A DNA stretch of 64,000 nt from Streptococcus suis S735 (GCF_000294495.1 NC_018526.1:1860001-1924000); one strand, 5' to 3'; positions 39,175 through 47,292 are shown, numbered from the stretch's first letter. The notes: generated from the sequence alone by a model not told the origin. Numbers and translations are program-made.

Positions 39175-39921
39175 CTACCTCAACAATTCCGTCGCATAAC
39201 TAATGGTCGAAAGAGCATAAAGCGGAGCTGTTTCCGCCCGGAGAATGCGAGGACCTAGGCCTGTCTTGACCGCTCCTGCTCCTTCGAAAGCAGCTACTTC
39301 CTCAGGCGACACGCCACCTTCTGGACCGACGATGACAAGGACTGATTGGCCGATTTCTAAGCCAGACAAGATTTTCACTAGATTGGCTTGTTCACCTTCT
39401 TTTGCAGCCTCTTCGTAGGCTAAGATAATCTGGTCAAAGCCTGCTAGTTGAGCTAGGAAATCCGATTTTTTCTCAAACAAGCGAACAGCCGGAATGCGAT
39501 TGCGTTTGCTTTGCTCGGCTGCGCCTTGGGCAATTTTTTCTAACTTTTCTGCTTTTTTTGCCAGTTTTTTACCGTCCCATTTGACCACTGACCAGTCCGC
39601 TGGAAAGGCCCAGAGGGCTGACATGCCTAATTCCGTTGCCTTTTGGGCGACAAATTCGAGCTTATCTCCTTTTGGAAAGCCCATGGCAATGGTCACGGAA
39701 ATGGGTAATTCGACATTATCTGTCAGTTCTTCGATGATTTCAACAGACTGGCTCTGGCTATCCACCACACGCGCCAAGCGTTTAATACCGTCGTCAAATA
39801 CCAAAACAATTTGGTCACCTGCCTGCAAGCGCATGACAGAAAACATGTGCTTGGCAGTGTCCTTATCGCTAATCTGGAACATGCCCTGCGGTGCTCTGCC
39901 ATTGACAAAATACTGCTGCAT
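39175..39921 (-). CDS. rsmE: 16S rRNA (uracil(1498)-N(3))-methyltransferase
   Basis: This 248-residue SPOUT-class methyltransferase modifies U1498 of 16S rRNA. It has the N-terminal PUA-like domain (MQQYFVNGRAPQG) and the knot motifs AQGAAEQSKRNRIP, VLVIVGPEGGVSPEE and GLGPRILRAETAPLYAL. I use the ATG at 39921 because GGAGG lies 5 nt upstream inside the end of prmA; the longer frame would start before that site. It overlaps or abuts prmA, the usual streptococcal gene pair. Confidence 0.95.
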   Translation of the reverse strand: MQQYFVNGRAPQGMFQISDKDTAKHMFSVMRLQAGDQIVLVFDDGIKRLARVVDSQSQSVEIIEELTDNVELPISVTIAMGFPKGDKLEFVAQKATELGMSALWAFPADWSVVKWDGKKLAKKAEKLEKIAQGAAEQSKRNRIPAVRLFEKKSDFLAQLAGFDQIILAYEEAAKEGEQANLVKILSGLEIGQSVLVIVGPEGGVSPEEVAAFEGAGAVKTGLGPRILRAETAPLYALSTISYATELLR

Positions 39922-39922
39922 C

Positions 39923-40876
39923 CTAGCCTCCAATCACACCTGAGCGGTCAGCCGTCTTCTTAAAGACGCAGCAATTCCACTCGCCCTGGGTCATGTGAGT
40001 CTCAAGGAAGAAGCCAGCCGCCTCCGCAGATGCTCGCACCATGTCCCACTTATCCGCGATGATGCCGCTCATAATCAGGTAGCCCTCGTCCTTGACCAGA
40101 CGGTAGGCGTCCTCGGTCAGATGGATGAGAATATCCGCCAAGATGTTGGCAACGATGACTTCTGCTTTAATGTCAATGCCACGAAGCAAATCGCCCGCTG
40201 CGACATGAATATTGCTAGTATTGGCGTTGAGGTCGATATTTTCCTGGGCTACACGCACCGCCACCTCATCCAAGTCATAGGCATAAATCTCCTTGGCACC
40301 TAGGAGGGAGCTAGCGATGGAAAGGACACCTGAACCTGTGCCGACATCAATGACTGTCTCGCCACCACGCAAGACCTGAGAAAGAGCAAAGAGGCTCATC
40401 TTGGTCGTCGGGTGGGTTCCTGTACCGAAAGCCATGCCTGGATCCAAGCGGATAATCTTCTCCCCAGCTGTCGCCTCATAGTCCGTCCAAGACGGCACAA
40501 TGGTCAAATCGTGGGTAATGCGAGCTGGCTCATAGTATTTCTTCCAGTTGTCCGCCCAGTCTTCCTCTGCCAATTCTTGACTTTCTAGACTGATCTGACC
40601 TGTTTCCAAGCCAAAGCCCGTCAAATCCGCCAAGCGAGTCGCCAAGTCTGCCTTAACTTCCTCAATATCCACAGTATCAGGATAGTAAGCCGTAATCGCA
40701 ATCATATCCGACTGCTCCACCTCGGGATAGAGTTCGCCGAAACAGTCTTCCTGTCCCACATAGTCAGCCGAGTCGCTAATGGCCACCCCCTGACTGCCCG
40801 TTTCAATCATGAGATTTGAAACTGCTTCTTCTGCATCACGATGCACGTGAATCGTTAATTCTTGCCATGAGTTCAT
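39923..40876 (-). CDS. prmA: Ribosomal protein L11 methyltransferase
   Basis: This 317-residue enzyme trimethylates ribosomal protein L11. The SAM-binding motif [14 protein letters not shown] lies near residue 178, with [14 protein letters not shown] before it and [10 protein letters not shown] after it. The start at 40876 ([10 protein letters not shown]) follows AAGGAAAACAAAC; the frame upstream lacks a ribosome binding site. It is the first gene of an operon with rsmE and, formerly, a DUF554 gene. Confidence 0.95.
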   Translation of the reverse strand: MNSWQELTIHVHRDAEEAVSNLMIETGSQGVAISDSADYVGQEDCFGELYPEVEQSDMIAITAYYPDTVDIEEVKADLATRLADLTGFGLETGQISLESQELAEEDWADNWKKYYEPARITHDLTIVPSWTDYEATAGEKIIRLDPGMAFGTGTHPTTKMSLFALSQVLRGGETVIDVGTGSGVLSIASSLLGAKEIYAYDLDEVAVRVAQENIDLNANTSNIHVAAGDLLRGIDIKAEVIVANILADILIHLTEDAYRLVKDEGYLIMSGIIADKWDMVRASAEAAGFFLETHMTQGEWNCCVFKKTADRSGVIGG

Positions 40877-41030
40877 GTTTGTTTTCCTTTTCTTTTCTAT
40901 CGTCAATCACTGTATTATTGTACCGATTTCTAGCCCATTTTACAAGTTAATATTACGCGATGGAGCCCTAATAATACTTTTTCGAAAATTTTCTAATCGC
41001 ACTGCGAATAAACATGTGTAGGAAAGTTTG

Positions 41031-41311
41031 AAACGGTGGTTCCAAGTTTCTGAACGGAGGTGATGCCCATGAAAGTGGACAGCAAATCTGCTAGAAAGGC
41101 TAGCCCATGCCAGATGGATAAGTAAACTTACTCATCTGGCAACGACAAATCCTATAAGATTTGTCTAGGGCACGCACTAGCTCGAGTTTTGAAAAATATC
41201 GTTTCAAAACTCTCACGTCGGAAATCTCTGGATTTATATTTATCAGGTCTGCTTGTTGAAAGGCTGAGCTTGATAATCGTCATCATTTTAGCTATTCGAG
41301 ATAAAAAATAA
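41031..41311 (+). other. Toxin-side arm of a second type I TA-like module (interrupted reading frame)
   Basis: This segment mirrors the toxin side of module 1 at 18.5-18.7 kb. AAACGGTGGTTC (41031-41042) stands in the same place as the AGACGGTGGCTC leader motif, GGAGGTGATGCCC precedes an ATG at 41069, and a frame of 81 codons runs to TAA at 41311. An in-frame TAA after 18 codons (41123-41125) interrupts it. The last part (SGLLVERLSLIIVIILAIRDKK) is a transmembrane helix with basic tail, like a small membrane toxin. Between lie three successive perfect hairpins (41109-41140, 41144-41165, 41184-41212). It could be a decayed toxin gene, or a structured RNA that controls internal initiation at a TTG (41189). 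Confidence 0.5.
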
Positions 41312-41416
41312 CCGTCAGCAAACTTTGACACAGTTCTGACGGTTATTTAATCTAACGAACTGAACCACCGTTTAGCGGTCCTACTGGGCGTTGAGCTGGA
41401 ACTCAACGCCTTTTCT
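41300..41416 (-). ncRNA. Putative antisense RNA (type I antitoxin-like), module 2
   Basis: On the minus strand TTGACT (plus 41446-41451) and TATTAT (plus 41423-41428) have a 17-bp spacer. The transcript from about 41416 would fold into GGCGTTGAG/CTCAACGCC, a small ACCG/CGGT hairpin followed by GTGG, and a terminator AAATAACCGTCAG/CTGACGGTTATTT with a T run ending near 41300. Order, size and the ACCG...CGGTGG core match the RNA at 18438-18557, while the first stem has different bases that still pair. Its 3' end is antisense to the end of the reading frame at 41069-41311. AAACGGTGGTTC is present in inverted copies in both arms. Confidence 0.62.
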
Positions 41417-41471
41417 ATTTTTATAATAGCAAAAATTTCGCCTGCAGTCAAGCAAGAGAGAAAACAGAATG

Positions 41472-41825
41472 TCAAATAGAATCTATTACCCTCAATTCTA
41501 TACCCACTGCACCATACTGTTCTAATTGTTCTCGCGAATAATAAACTTCCATATCTTCTGGTTTCGCCTCTCTGATACTGCTTTGCGTATACCCACAAGA
41601 CAATAAATCCAGTTCTTTGTATAACTGAGCAAAATTATCAAATATGTGAAGCTCTAATACTTGCACCTCGATCGTTTGCGTCTGATTTTCTGTACAATAA
41701 AAACGGATGCGATCTCCAATTTGTATATGCTTGCGCTTCTCGTCATAAAGTCGTAGCTCAATGGTCTTCTGACCAGACTTCATCATTTCAAAAGGTTTTG
41801 GAGCCAGTAACATTTCATGAACCAT
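41472..41825 (-). CDS. ASCH (PUA-like) domain protein
   Basis: This 117-residue protein has the ASCH fold signature: APKPFEMMKSGQKTIELRLYDEKR at the N-terminus and a beta-rich core (IGDRIRFYC, VQVLELHIF). ASCH proteins are thought to bind RNA or act on nucleosides (one branch is an N4-acetylcytidine amidohydrolase). Its ATG at 41825 lies 7 nt after GAGG and one base past the stop of the DUF3013 gene, so it is the last gene of a three-gene operon with the MazG-like and DUF3013 genes. Confidence 0.8.
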   Translation of the reverse strand: MVHEMLLAPKPFEMMKSGQKTIELRLYDEKRKHIQIGDRIRFYCTENQTQTIEVQVLELHIFDNFAQLYKELDLLSCGYTQSSIREAKPEDMEVYYSREQLEQYGAVGIELRVIDSI

Positions 41826-41826
41826 C

Positions 41827-42297
41827 TCAATACCTCGGATATGGGTAAAATTCCCCTTCTACCAAGTCTGCTTTGCCTTTTTCAAAAGCCTCTCCATCCC
41901 AAGAAATCGCAAATTCTTGGGCTTCTGGGTCCGCCAAAAAGTCCATGAGATCATCTAGGCCTTGGTCTGCGGTGTCCTTGAGAAAGCTTGCGAAATAGGT
42001 CAGAAATTCTGCTGAAAAGCCCTTCTTGGCGTCAAATGGCAGAGCGACCAGATAGTCTTCCTCGTCAAAGCGAGACTTGTCCTGGTTGTAGAAAAGGACA
42101 TACTCCTCTAGGAAAATATCCTCAGAAGACGCATTGCCTTCGTCGTCCACCGTTTCAATCTCAGCCGCATTTTGTGCTTCCAAGATAAAAGCCAACTCAA
42201 TAGCATGATTTTTCTTGTCCCAGTTGAGCTCGTAATCATAAGTAAAATGTTTGTCCAGTGCCGCTTCCAGCACATCTAAAAAGCCATGTTTTGCCAT
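41827..42297 (-). CDS. DUF3013 family protein
   Basis: This 156-residue acidic, soluble protein belongs to the lactobacillales-specific DUF3013 family, with the N-terminus MAKHGFLDVLEAALDKHF and a C-terminal EGEFYPYPRY. No catalytic motif is visible and the function is unknown. In streptococci it commonly lies next to prmA/rsmE, as here, though the two gene groups are separated by the RNA module at 41.0-41.4 kb. It starts one base after the MazG-like gene ends. Confidence 0.8.
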   Translation of the reverse strand: MAKHGFLDVLEAALDKHFTYDYELNWDKKNHAIELAFILEAQNAAEIETVDDEGNASSEDIFLEEYVLFYNQDKSRFDEEDYLVALPFDAKKGFSAEFLTYFASFLKDTADQGLDDLMDFLADPEAQEFAISWDGEAFEKGKADLVEGEFYPYPRY

Positions 42298-42298
42298 T

Positions 42299-42634
42299 CT
42301 ATTTCCTCTTTTCTATAAATTCCAATAAATTTATTTCTCGACCGTATTTGACGGAAGCCCGCTCATCTTTCTCCAAAATGGACTTGGTTAAATCTAGTTG
42401 ATTTACCGCTGCTAAGGCTACAGCATAGTGAATAACATCTGCTAATTCTTCTGCCAAACGAGCAGAGCTGTCGTCTTCGCTATCCATCATCTTGCGGCCT
42501 GCACGTTGATTCAGTAGCTCTGCTACTTCACCGATTTCTTCCACTAATTTCATAAAGAGACTTTGCTCTGGAACTGTCGTCCCATAGTGGTCACGCAAGT
42601 ATTCTTCCAAAACACTCACTGTCAACTCCGTCAT
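42299..42634 (-). CDS. MazG-like nucleotide pyrophosphohydrolase
   Basis: This 111-residue all-helical protein carries the MazG-type metal motif: KLVEEIGEVAELL (EExxE) near residue 30 and AEELADVIHYA (ExxD) near residue 62. Proteins of this family hydrolyse non-canonical or excess NTPs to NMPs. Length fits a single-domain MazG-like house-cleaning enzyme rather than the two-domain MazG. It is the first gene of the operon with DUF3013 and ASCH genes and is divergent from rarA. Confidence 0.82.
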   Translation of the reverse strand: MTELTVSVLEEYLRDHYGTTVPEQSLFMKLVEEIGEVAELLNQRAGRKMMDSEDDSSARLAEELADVIHYAVALAAVNQLDLTKSILEKDERASVKYGREINLLEFIEKRK

Positions 42635-42703
42635 CTTCGTTTCTCTCCAAATCCTAAAATTGTAGTATAATGATTATACCATAAATGCACTGAAAGGAAG
42701 CCT

Positions 42704-43990
42704 ATGCCAGCCAATCTCGCCCTTCGTATGCGACCCAAATCCATTGATGAGGTAATCGGTCAGGAACACCTGGTCGGTCCTGGAAAGATTATCCGTCGCA
42801 TGATCGATGCCAATATGCTGTCGTCCATGATTCTCTACGGTCCGCCAGGGATTGGCAAGACCTCTATCGCCTCTGCCATTGCTGGCACAACCAAGTATGC
42901 CTTTCGGACCTTTAATGCCACGACCGACAACCAAAAACGCCTGCAGGAAATCGCTGAAGAGGCTAAGTTTTCTGGCGGTCTGGTTCTCCTGCTCGATGAA
43001 ATCCACCGCCTTAACAAGACCAAGCAGGATTTCCTGCTCCCTCTTTTGGAAAATGGCAATATCATCATGATTGGAGCAACGACGGAAAATCCATTTTTCT
43101 CTATTTTACCCGCCATTCGCAGTCGAGTGCAGATTTTTGAATTACAACCTTTGCAAACCAGCCATATCCGACAGGCCTTGGAGTTGGCTTTGACAGACAG
43201 CGAACGTGGTTTTGACTTCCCTATTACCATTGAGCCTGAGGCTCTGGATTTTCTGGCAAATGCGACCAACGGTGACCTTCGTGCCGCCTACAATTCGCTA
43301 GAACTAGCTGTACTTTCGACCAAGGAATGTGACGACGGTAGCCGCCACATTGATCTGGACGCCGTGGAAAATAGCCTGCAAAAGTCCTACATCAGCATGG
43401 ACAAGAACGGCGATGCCCACTACGACATCCTCTCCGCCCTGCAAAAATCCATTCGGGGTAGCGATGTCAATGCCAGCCTCCACTACGCCGCTCGTTTGAT
43501 TGAGGCCGAAGATCTGCCTAGTCTGGCTCGTCGCTTGACGGTCATTGCCTACGAAGACATCGGCTTGGCCAATCCAGAGGCTCAGATTCATACGGTGACG
43601 GCCCTTAAAGCCGCCCAGAAAATTGGCTTTCCAGAAGCACGGATTTTGATTGCCAATGTGGTAGTCGATTTGGCTCTTTCTCCCAAGTCCAATTCTGCCT
43701 ATCTGGCTATGGATGCAGCTCTGGCTGATTTGCGAAAGAACGGTCATCTGCCCATTCCAAATCACCTGCGAGACGGTCATTATGCTGGTAGTAAGGAGCT
43801 GGGAAATGCCATTGGTTACCAGTATCCCCATGCCTATCCTGAGAAATGGGTGGACCAACAATACCTGCCTGATAAGTTACTTCATGCGGACTACTTCACT
43901 GCCAATGACACCGGCAAATATGAGCGTGCCTTGGGCATGACACAAGAAAAGATAAAAAATTTGAAAAAAAATAGACGCCAAAATCCTTGA
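42704..43990 (+). CDS. rarA: Replication-associated recombination protein A (AAA+ ATPase)
   Basis: This 428-residue AAA+ clamp-loader-like ATPase acts at stalled replication forks. Walker A (GPPGIGKTS, near residue 46), Walker B (LLLDEIHRLN), sensor 1 (IGATTENP) and the arginine-finger region (AIRSR) are intact, followed by the tetramerisation domain from about residue 250. A -10 TATAAT lies 30-40 bp upstream. The gene is followed by the 6S RNA, an order found in other low-GC Gram-positives. Confidence 0.94.
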   Translation: MPANLALRMRPKSIDEVIGQEHLVGPGKIIRRMIDANMLSSMILYGPPGIGKTSIASAIAGTTKYAFRTFNATTDNQKRLQEIAEEAKFSGGLVLLLDEIHRLNKTKQDFLLPLLENGNIIMIGATTENPFFSILPAIRSRVQIFELQPLQTSHIRQALELALTDSERGFDFPITIEPEALDFLANATNGDLRAAYNSLELAVLSTKECDDGSRHIDLDAVENSLQKSYISMDKNGDAHYDILSALQKSIRGSDVNASLHYAARLIEAEDLPSLARRLTVIAYEDIGLANPEAQIHTVTALKAAQKIGFPEARILIANVVVDLALSPKSNSAYLAMDAALADLRKNGHLPIPNHLRDGHYAGSKELGNAIGYQYPHAYPEKWVDQQYLPDKLLHADYFTANDTGKYERALGMTQEKIKNLKKNRRQNP

Positions 43991-44083
43991 TAGAACTGGT
44001 TTTTTGGCACATACATTTTGACACCGCTTACATTTTTGCCATTTTTCTCTTGATTTTTCAAAAAAAAGTGGTATTATTAAATC

Positions 44084-44290
44084 ATAAATAAGAACTGCTG
44101 TGGTATACGAATTCATACCTATGTGTTGACCGACTATTTTTGTATTACTAGGGAGACAAAGATCCTCTAACAGTATGCAAGCTGGCACACCCAGAAGCAA
44201 CTAAGTTAGAAACGCGTCACCCACCTGCTTTTAGCGTGCGGGATCAATACAATCCATGGATAACCGGTACCAATACAGCATTTTTATTTT
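44084..44290 (+). ncRNA. ssrS: 6S RNA
   Basis: A promoter (TTGATT at 44050-44055, TATTAT at 44072-44077, 16-bp spacer) is followed by about 200 nt with no reading frame, whose ends pair (GCTGTGGTA near 44097 with TACC...ACAGC near 44268-44279) and which stops in TTTTTATTTTTT. A long imperfect rod with a purine/pyrimidine-rich centre, this size, and the location between rarA and tRNA-Lys fit 6S RNA, which binds sigma-A RNA polymerase and mimics an open promoter. A covariance-model search would settle it. Confidence 0.7.
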
Positions 44291-44293
44291 TTA

Positions 44294-44366
44294 CCTTCCT
44301 TAGCTCAGCTGGCAGAGCAGCGGACTCTTAATCCGTGGGTCGTAGGTTCGATCCCTACAGGGAGGA
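44294..44366 (+). tRNA. tRNA-Lys (anticodon CTT)
   Basis: A full cloverleaf is visible: acceptor CCTTCCT/AGGGAGG, D arm in TAGCTCAGCTGGCAGAGC, anticodon arm GCGGA-CTCTTAA-TCCGT with anticodon CTT, and T arm GTAGG-TTCGATC-CCTAC. CCA is not encoded. It follows the 6S RNA by a few bases. Confidence 0.95.
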
Positions 44367-44381
44367 TTGGTTGATATGAGG

Positions 44382-44407
44382 AAAGTCTTGATTTATCAAG
44401 GCTTTTT
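44382..44407 (+). terminator. Terminator after tRNA-Lys
   Basis: AAGTCTTGA pairs with TCAAGGCTT (one G-T pair) and runs into TTTTCTCG and a second T run. Confidence 0.75.
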
Positions 44408-44442
44408 CTCGTTTTTTTGAGTGAATTTGGTCAAAATTTGGT

Positions 44443-44470
44443 CAAAAAGAACCTTTTCACATTGTGAAGG
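44443..44470 (-). terminator. Terminator of the nrd operon
   Basis: Minus strand CCTTCACA/TGTGAAAAGG followed by TTCTTTTT, just past the nrdG stop codon. Confidence 0.6.
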
Positions 44471-44471
44471 G

Positions 44472-45029
44472 CTATTTTTTTAACTTATCCCACAGGACAA
44501 CTCGTTTTTCCTGTAATGATTTCTGTACATCGATGATGCGTTGATTCGATGAGCCTCGAAATTGCAGCATAAGATTGCGCTTGGTACGGTCATAACGGCC
44601 GTCAACTAGAATATCTAAATAGGATAGTAACTCTAACTTATCCGGAGTTTCTAACATCATTTCTTCCCATGTGTAGCCTGTCCAAGACCAAATGTCCTTT
44701 TCTGGCAGTTCTTTCCGAATTCGCTTTACGAGTGGGAGGACCGTGCCCGTGTTCAGAAAAGGCTCGCCACCCAAGAGAGTTAGGCCCTGTACATAGGGCT
44801 GGGCCAAGTCTGCTAAAATGCGGTCTTCAAGCTCCTTGGTATAGGGAATCCCAGCTTTAAAAGACCAGGTTGCAACATTGTAGCAGCCCTCACAGTGAAA
44901 CAGACAGCCACTAACATATAGAGAGCAACGGACTCCTTCTCCATCCACAAAGTTAAAGGCTTTGTAGTCCATTATTCGCCCTTGGCTAAGTTCCTCGCTC
45001 TTCCATTCTTGTGGTTTAGGATTATTCAT
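44472..45029 (-). CDS. nrdG: Anaerobic ribonucleoside-triphosphate reductase activating protein
   Basis: This 185-residue radical-SAM enzyme generates the glycyl radical on NrdD, using a [4Fe-4S] cluster and SAM under anaerobic conditions. The cluster motif is seen in SGCLFHCEGCYNVATW near residue 40-55, and TLLGGEPFL is the SAM-binding GGE motif. The start overlaps the stop of the preceding 66-codon frame by four bases (ATGA). It is the last gene of the nrdD operon, separated from nrdD by four genes. Confidence 0.94.
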   Translation of the reverse strand: MNNPKPQEWKSEELSQGRIMDYKAFNFVDGEGVRCSLYVSGCLFHCEGCYNVATWSFKAGIPYTKELEDRILADLAQPYVQGLTLLGGEPFLNTGTVLPLVKRIRKELPEKDIWSWTGYTWEEMMLETPDKLELLSYLDILVDGRYDRTKRNLMLQFRGSSNQRIIDVQKSLQEKRVVLWDKLKK

Positions 45030-45226
45030 TTCAAATACCTGAGCATAAGCAAATGAAATCTGATCGTTTGGATGAATTCCGTTTTACCAGTACACAGACT
45101 GTTTTTATCCATAAATGGTACTTCCAATGCTTTAGCTCGGATTGATCCCAGCAAGCTTAGTGCGGAACCAATCTCAATTCCTTTCCTGTTTTGATTCAGC
45201 AGTTTGTCACTCCCATTAATCCTCAA
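45026..45226 (-). CDS. Possible small protein, unknown function
   Basis: A 66-codon frame fills exactly the gap between the acetyltransferase gene and nrdG: its start overlaps the former's stop by 11 bp and its stop overlaps the nrdG start by 4 bp. The product (MRINGSDKLLNQNRKG...) is basic with no recognised domain. The tight coupling argues for a real gene, but no good ribosome binding site is seen at this start and a later start is possible. It may also be only a translated spacer that brings ribosomes to nrdG. Confidence 0.35.
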   Translation of the reverse strand: MRINGSDKLLNQNRKGIEIGSALSLLGSIRAKALEVPFMDKNSLCTGKTEFIQTIRFHLLMLRYLK

Positions 45227-45710
45227 TCCAGTATCTTTCTACTCCGTCTCGAACATCTTCCAAAACGCCACCACAAGCCACAATCGTGCAACGGCTGGCT
45301 TGATTGTCTGTCAAGCAAGTCACAAGGACCTTGGAAATATTTTTGGTTGCGGCTTCCTGCAAACCAAGTCGCAGCTGGTCCTTGGCATAGCCCTTTCCTC
45401 GCTCGGTTGGGCGAATGGAATATCCGATATGACCGCCTTTATTGAGCAGGAAATCGTTGAGCCGTAGGCGTAGACTGAGAAAACCAAGGGCTCGACCAGT
45501 CTGGTCAAATGACACATATTGAATGGAAGGAACAAAACCGTCTGGCAGATTGAGACCTGTCTCATAGTCTTTGTTTCTAAAAATCCATTCTTCAAAGTCG
45601 ACATCTTTAGAGATAAAGCCTCCGTCCATAGCTGAGCCTGCTTTTTCAAATTCTGCCAGCATCTCCAAAATCGTTTCCTTATCCGCTATAGTCGGTCTTC
45701 TTAATTCCAT
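45216..45710 (-). CDS. GNAT-family N-acetyltransferase
   Basis: This 164-residue protein has the GNAT fold, with the acetyl-CoA motif A in IRPTERGKGYAKDQLRLGL near residue 100-118 and RTLG-type strand GFLSLRLR before it. The substrate is unknown. I use the ATG at 45710 because GGAG lies 6 nt upstream, inside the end of the metallophosphatase gene; earlier in-frame ATGs lack a ribosome binding site. Streptococci often carry a GNAT gene at this place in the nrdD-nrdG operon. Confidence 0.85.
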   Translation of the reverse strand: MELRRPTIADKETILEMLAEFEKAGSAMDGGFISKDVDFEEWIFRNKDYETGLNLPDGFVPSIQYVSFDQTGRALGFLSLRLRLNDFLLNKGGHIGYSIRPTERGKGYAKDQLRLGLQEAATKNISKVLVTCLTDNQASRCTIVACGGVLEDVRDGVERYWIED

Positions 45711-45711
45711 T

Positions 45712-47058
45712 TTAGTCTCCATATTGTCTTTTGAAAAATTCACTGATGATGTCTATATCCAGTCCCAAGTCCTGCACAATTTCTGCCTTGTGGAAATCGT
45801 CATAGTTGTCCTTACCGCTCCAAACAAAAGAATTGGTCACAATCTGATAGTCCTTATCTGACTCGGCTGCTCTGCCATTGACCACAAAACCCTCACTGCC
45901 CGGGACAATGCCCCACATCTGAGGGTGGAGACCTGTCTGTATACTGGAGAGCAAGTCTCTGCCCTTGATACGAACTAAGAGTACTCGCTTGGAAAAGGGC
46001 AAGACCTTGACCAAGTCCGAATAAAAGATTGGTCCCGCCGACAAGGAAGCCCGAATACCGAAGCCGTTGATGACCGCTCCATCCACCTGCAAACCTAGTT
46101 GACTCGCCTGTTCAAATAAAGCCTGACAAATAACAGGGGCCAGAGTTGATAACCCTTGACGAATGCTGTCTCGCTCTCCGTCTAGTGCCTGAGGTAAAAT
46201 CGCTATCGGTTGGGAAAAAACTGCGTCACGTTCTGATTTCATCTGGTCGATAATAGCCTTGACCGCCCTGTCTTCTTGGGTCAGTTTCTCCACCTCAATC
46301 AAGTCATAAGCCAGGACCTCGTGCCGTCCGTCTGCATAACACCGCAGGGATAGATGACCGATAAATCTGCCATATTGCCCAGCCTGGCAAATACTGACGC
46401 TCCCTACTTGAGTTGGCTCTTTCAAGATTGTATGAGTATGCCCACCTAAAATCACGTTGAGTTCAGGGAAATCCTTGGCCAAATGCACATCCTCATCGTA
46501 TCCTAGATGACTGAGTAAGACCATATGAGCCTGTGGATCCTTGGCAAGAACCTGATCCACCACTCTTCGTAGAGCTTGTTTATGGCCTTCAAAAATCACA
46601 TTCTCCGACGGTGACGCAACCTCCTGGGTTTCCAAGGTAGTCAAACCGAGGACATAGAGGGGGTTCCCATTCATATCAAATTCAAGGACATCCTCAAGCA
46701 GCACCAATTCATCAGCCACCTCCACATCCCGATAGCGGAGATTGGAGGACACAATTGGAAACTGAGCATAGTCATCCAAGCGACTAAGCAACTCATCTCC
46801 GTGGTCAAACTCATGATTGCCCAAGGTCATAGCCTGACAACCAATTTGATTCATCAGCTCGATTTCCTTGACTCCTCGGTACATATTGAAAAAGATATTA
46901 CCCGAAAAGAGATCGCCGCTGTCAAAGACAAAGGTCGGAATACCTTTTTGCTCATTTCGAGCTCGAATATCCGCAATCAGCTGGGCTTTCTTTGGAAAAT
47001 TCTCCATGTAGGAATGCATATCATTGGTATGGAGAATACTAATATCTGTATAGTCCAT
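45712..47058 (-). CDS. Bifunctional metallophosphatase/5'-nucleotidase, cytoplasmic
   Basis: This 448-residue protein shares the architecture of the UshA/SntA family: metallophosphatase motifs ILHTNDMHS, DSGDLFSG, GNHEFDHG and LGGHTHTI, then a 5'-nucleotidase C-terminal domain from about residue 270. Unlike SntA it has no signal peptide, so it is probably intracellular. The start at 47058 directly follows the TAG of the 44-residue gene. Its place in the anaerobic ribonucleotide reductase operon suggests a role in nucleotide salvage or balancing, which is inference. Confidence 0.85.
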   Translation of the reverse strand: MDYTDISILHTNDMHSYMENFPKKAQLIADIRARNEQKGIPTFVFDSGDLFSGNIFFNMYRGVKEIELMNQIGCQAMTLGNHEFDHGDELLSRLDDYAQFPIVSSNLRYRDVEVADELVLLEDVLEFDMNGNPLYVLGLTTLETQEVASPSENVIFEGHKQALRRVVDQVLAKDPQAHMVLLSHLGYDEDVHLAKDFPELNVILGGHTHTILKEPTQVGSVSICQAGQYGRFIGHLSLRCYADGRHEVLAYDLIEVEKLTQEDRAVKAIIDQMKSERDAVFSQPIAILPQALDGERDSIRQGLSTLAPVICQALFEQASQLGLQVDGAVINGFGIRASLSAGPIFYSDLVKVLPFSKRVLLVRIKGRDLLSSIQTGLHPQMWGIVPGSEGFVVNGRAAESDKDYQIVTNSFVWSGKDNYDDFHKAEIVQDLGLDIDIISEFFKRQYGD

Positions 47059-47059
47059 A

Positions 47060-47194
47060 CTATTTTTTCTTGTTTTTTGCTTGTTTGAGCAATTCCTGCA
47101 CACGCGCTTTTTTATCCTGCTTCACATTAGAATTCTTCTCATGATAGCGTGTCACCAGGGCCTTGCCCTTATCGTCTAATTGATATTTTCCCAT
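47060..47194 (-). CDS. 44-residue basic protein conserved in the nrd operon
   Basis: The ATG at 47194 follows GAGGTGAAAAGA and the frame encodes 44 residues (MGKYQLDDKGKALVTRYHEK... ending in lysines), stopping one base before the next gene. It is rich in Lys and Arg and mostly helical, with no known domain. A very similar small gene lies between nrdD and the next gene in other streptococci as I recall, so it is likely genuine. Function unknown; an RNA- or protein-binding accessory of the reductase is only a guess. Confidence 0.7.
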   Translation of the reverse strand: MGKYQLDDKGKALVTRYHEKNSNVKQDKKARVQELLKQAKNKKK

Positions 47195-47242
47195 TCTTTT
47201 CACCTCATTTTCATTTTTGAACCTGTGTTCATTTATAACAAA

Positions 47243-47272
47243 CTTCCACAGCTACCTGGAACTGTGGAAGTC
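47243..47272. terminator. Hairpin after nrdD (attenuator or RNA-processing site)
   Basis: ACTTCCACAG and CTGTGGAAGT are perfect 10-bp arms. The following T tract on the minus strand is short (TTTGTT), so it is likely partial, allowing the downstream operon genes to be expressed at a lower level. Confidence 0.55.
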
Positions 47273-47292
47273 CTATCTTGTTTATTTATGAT

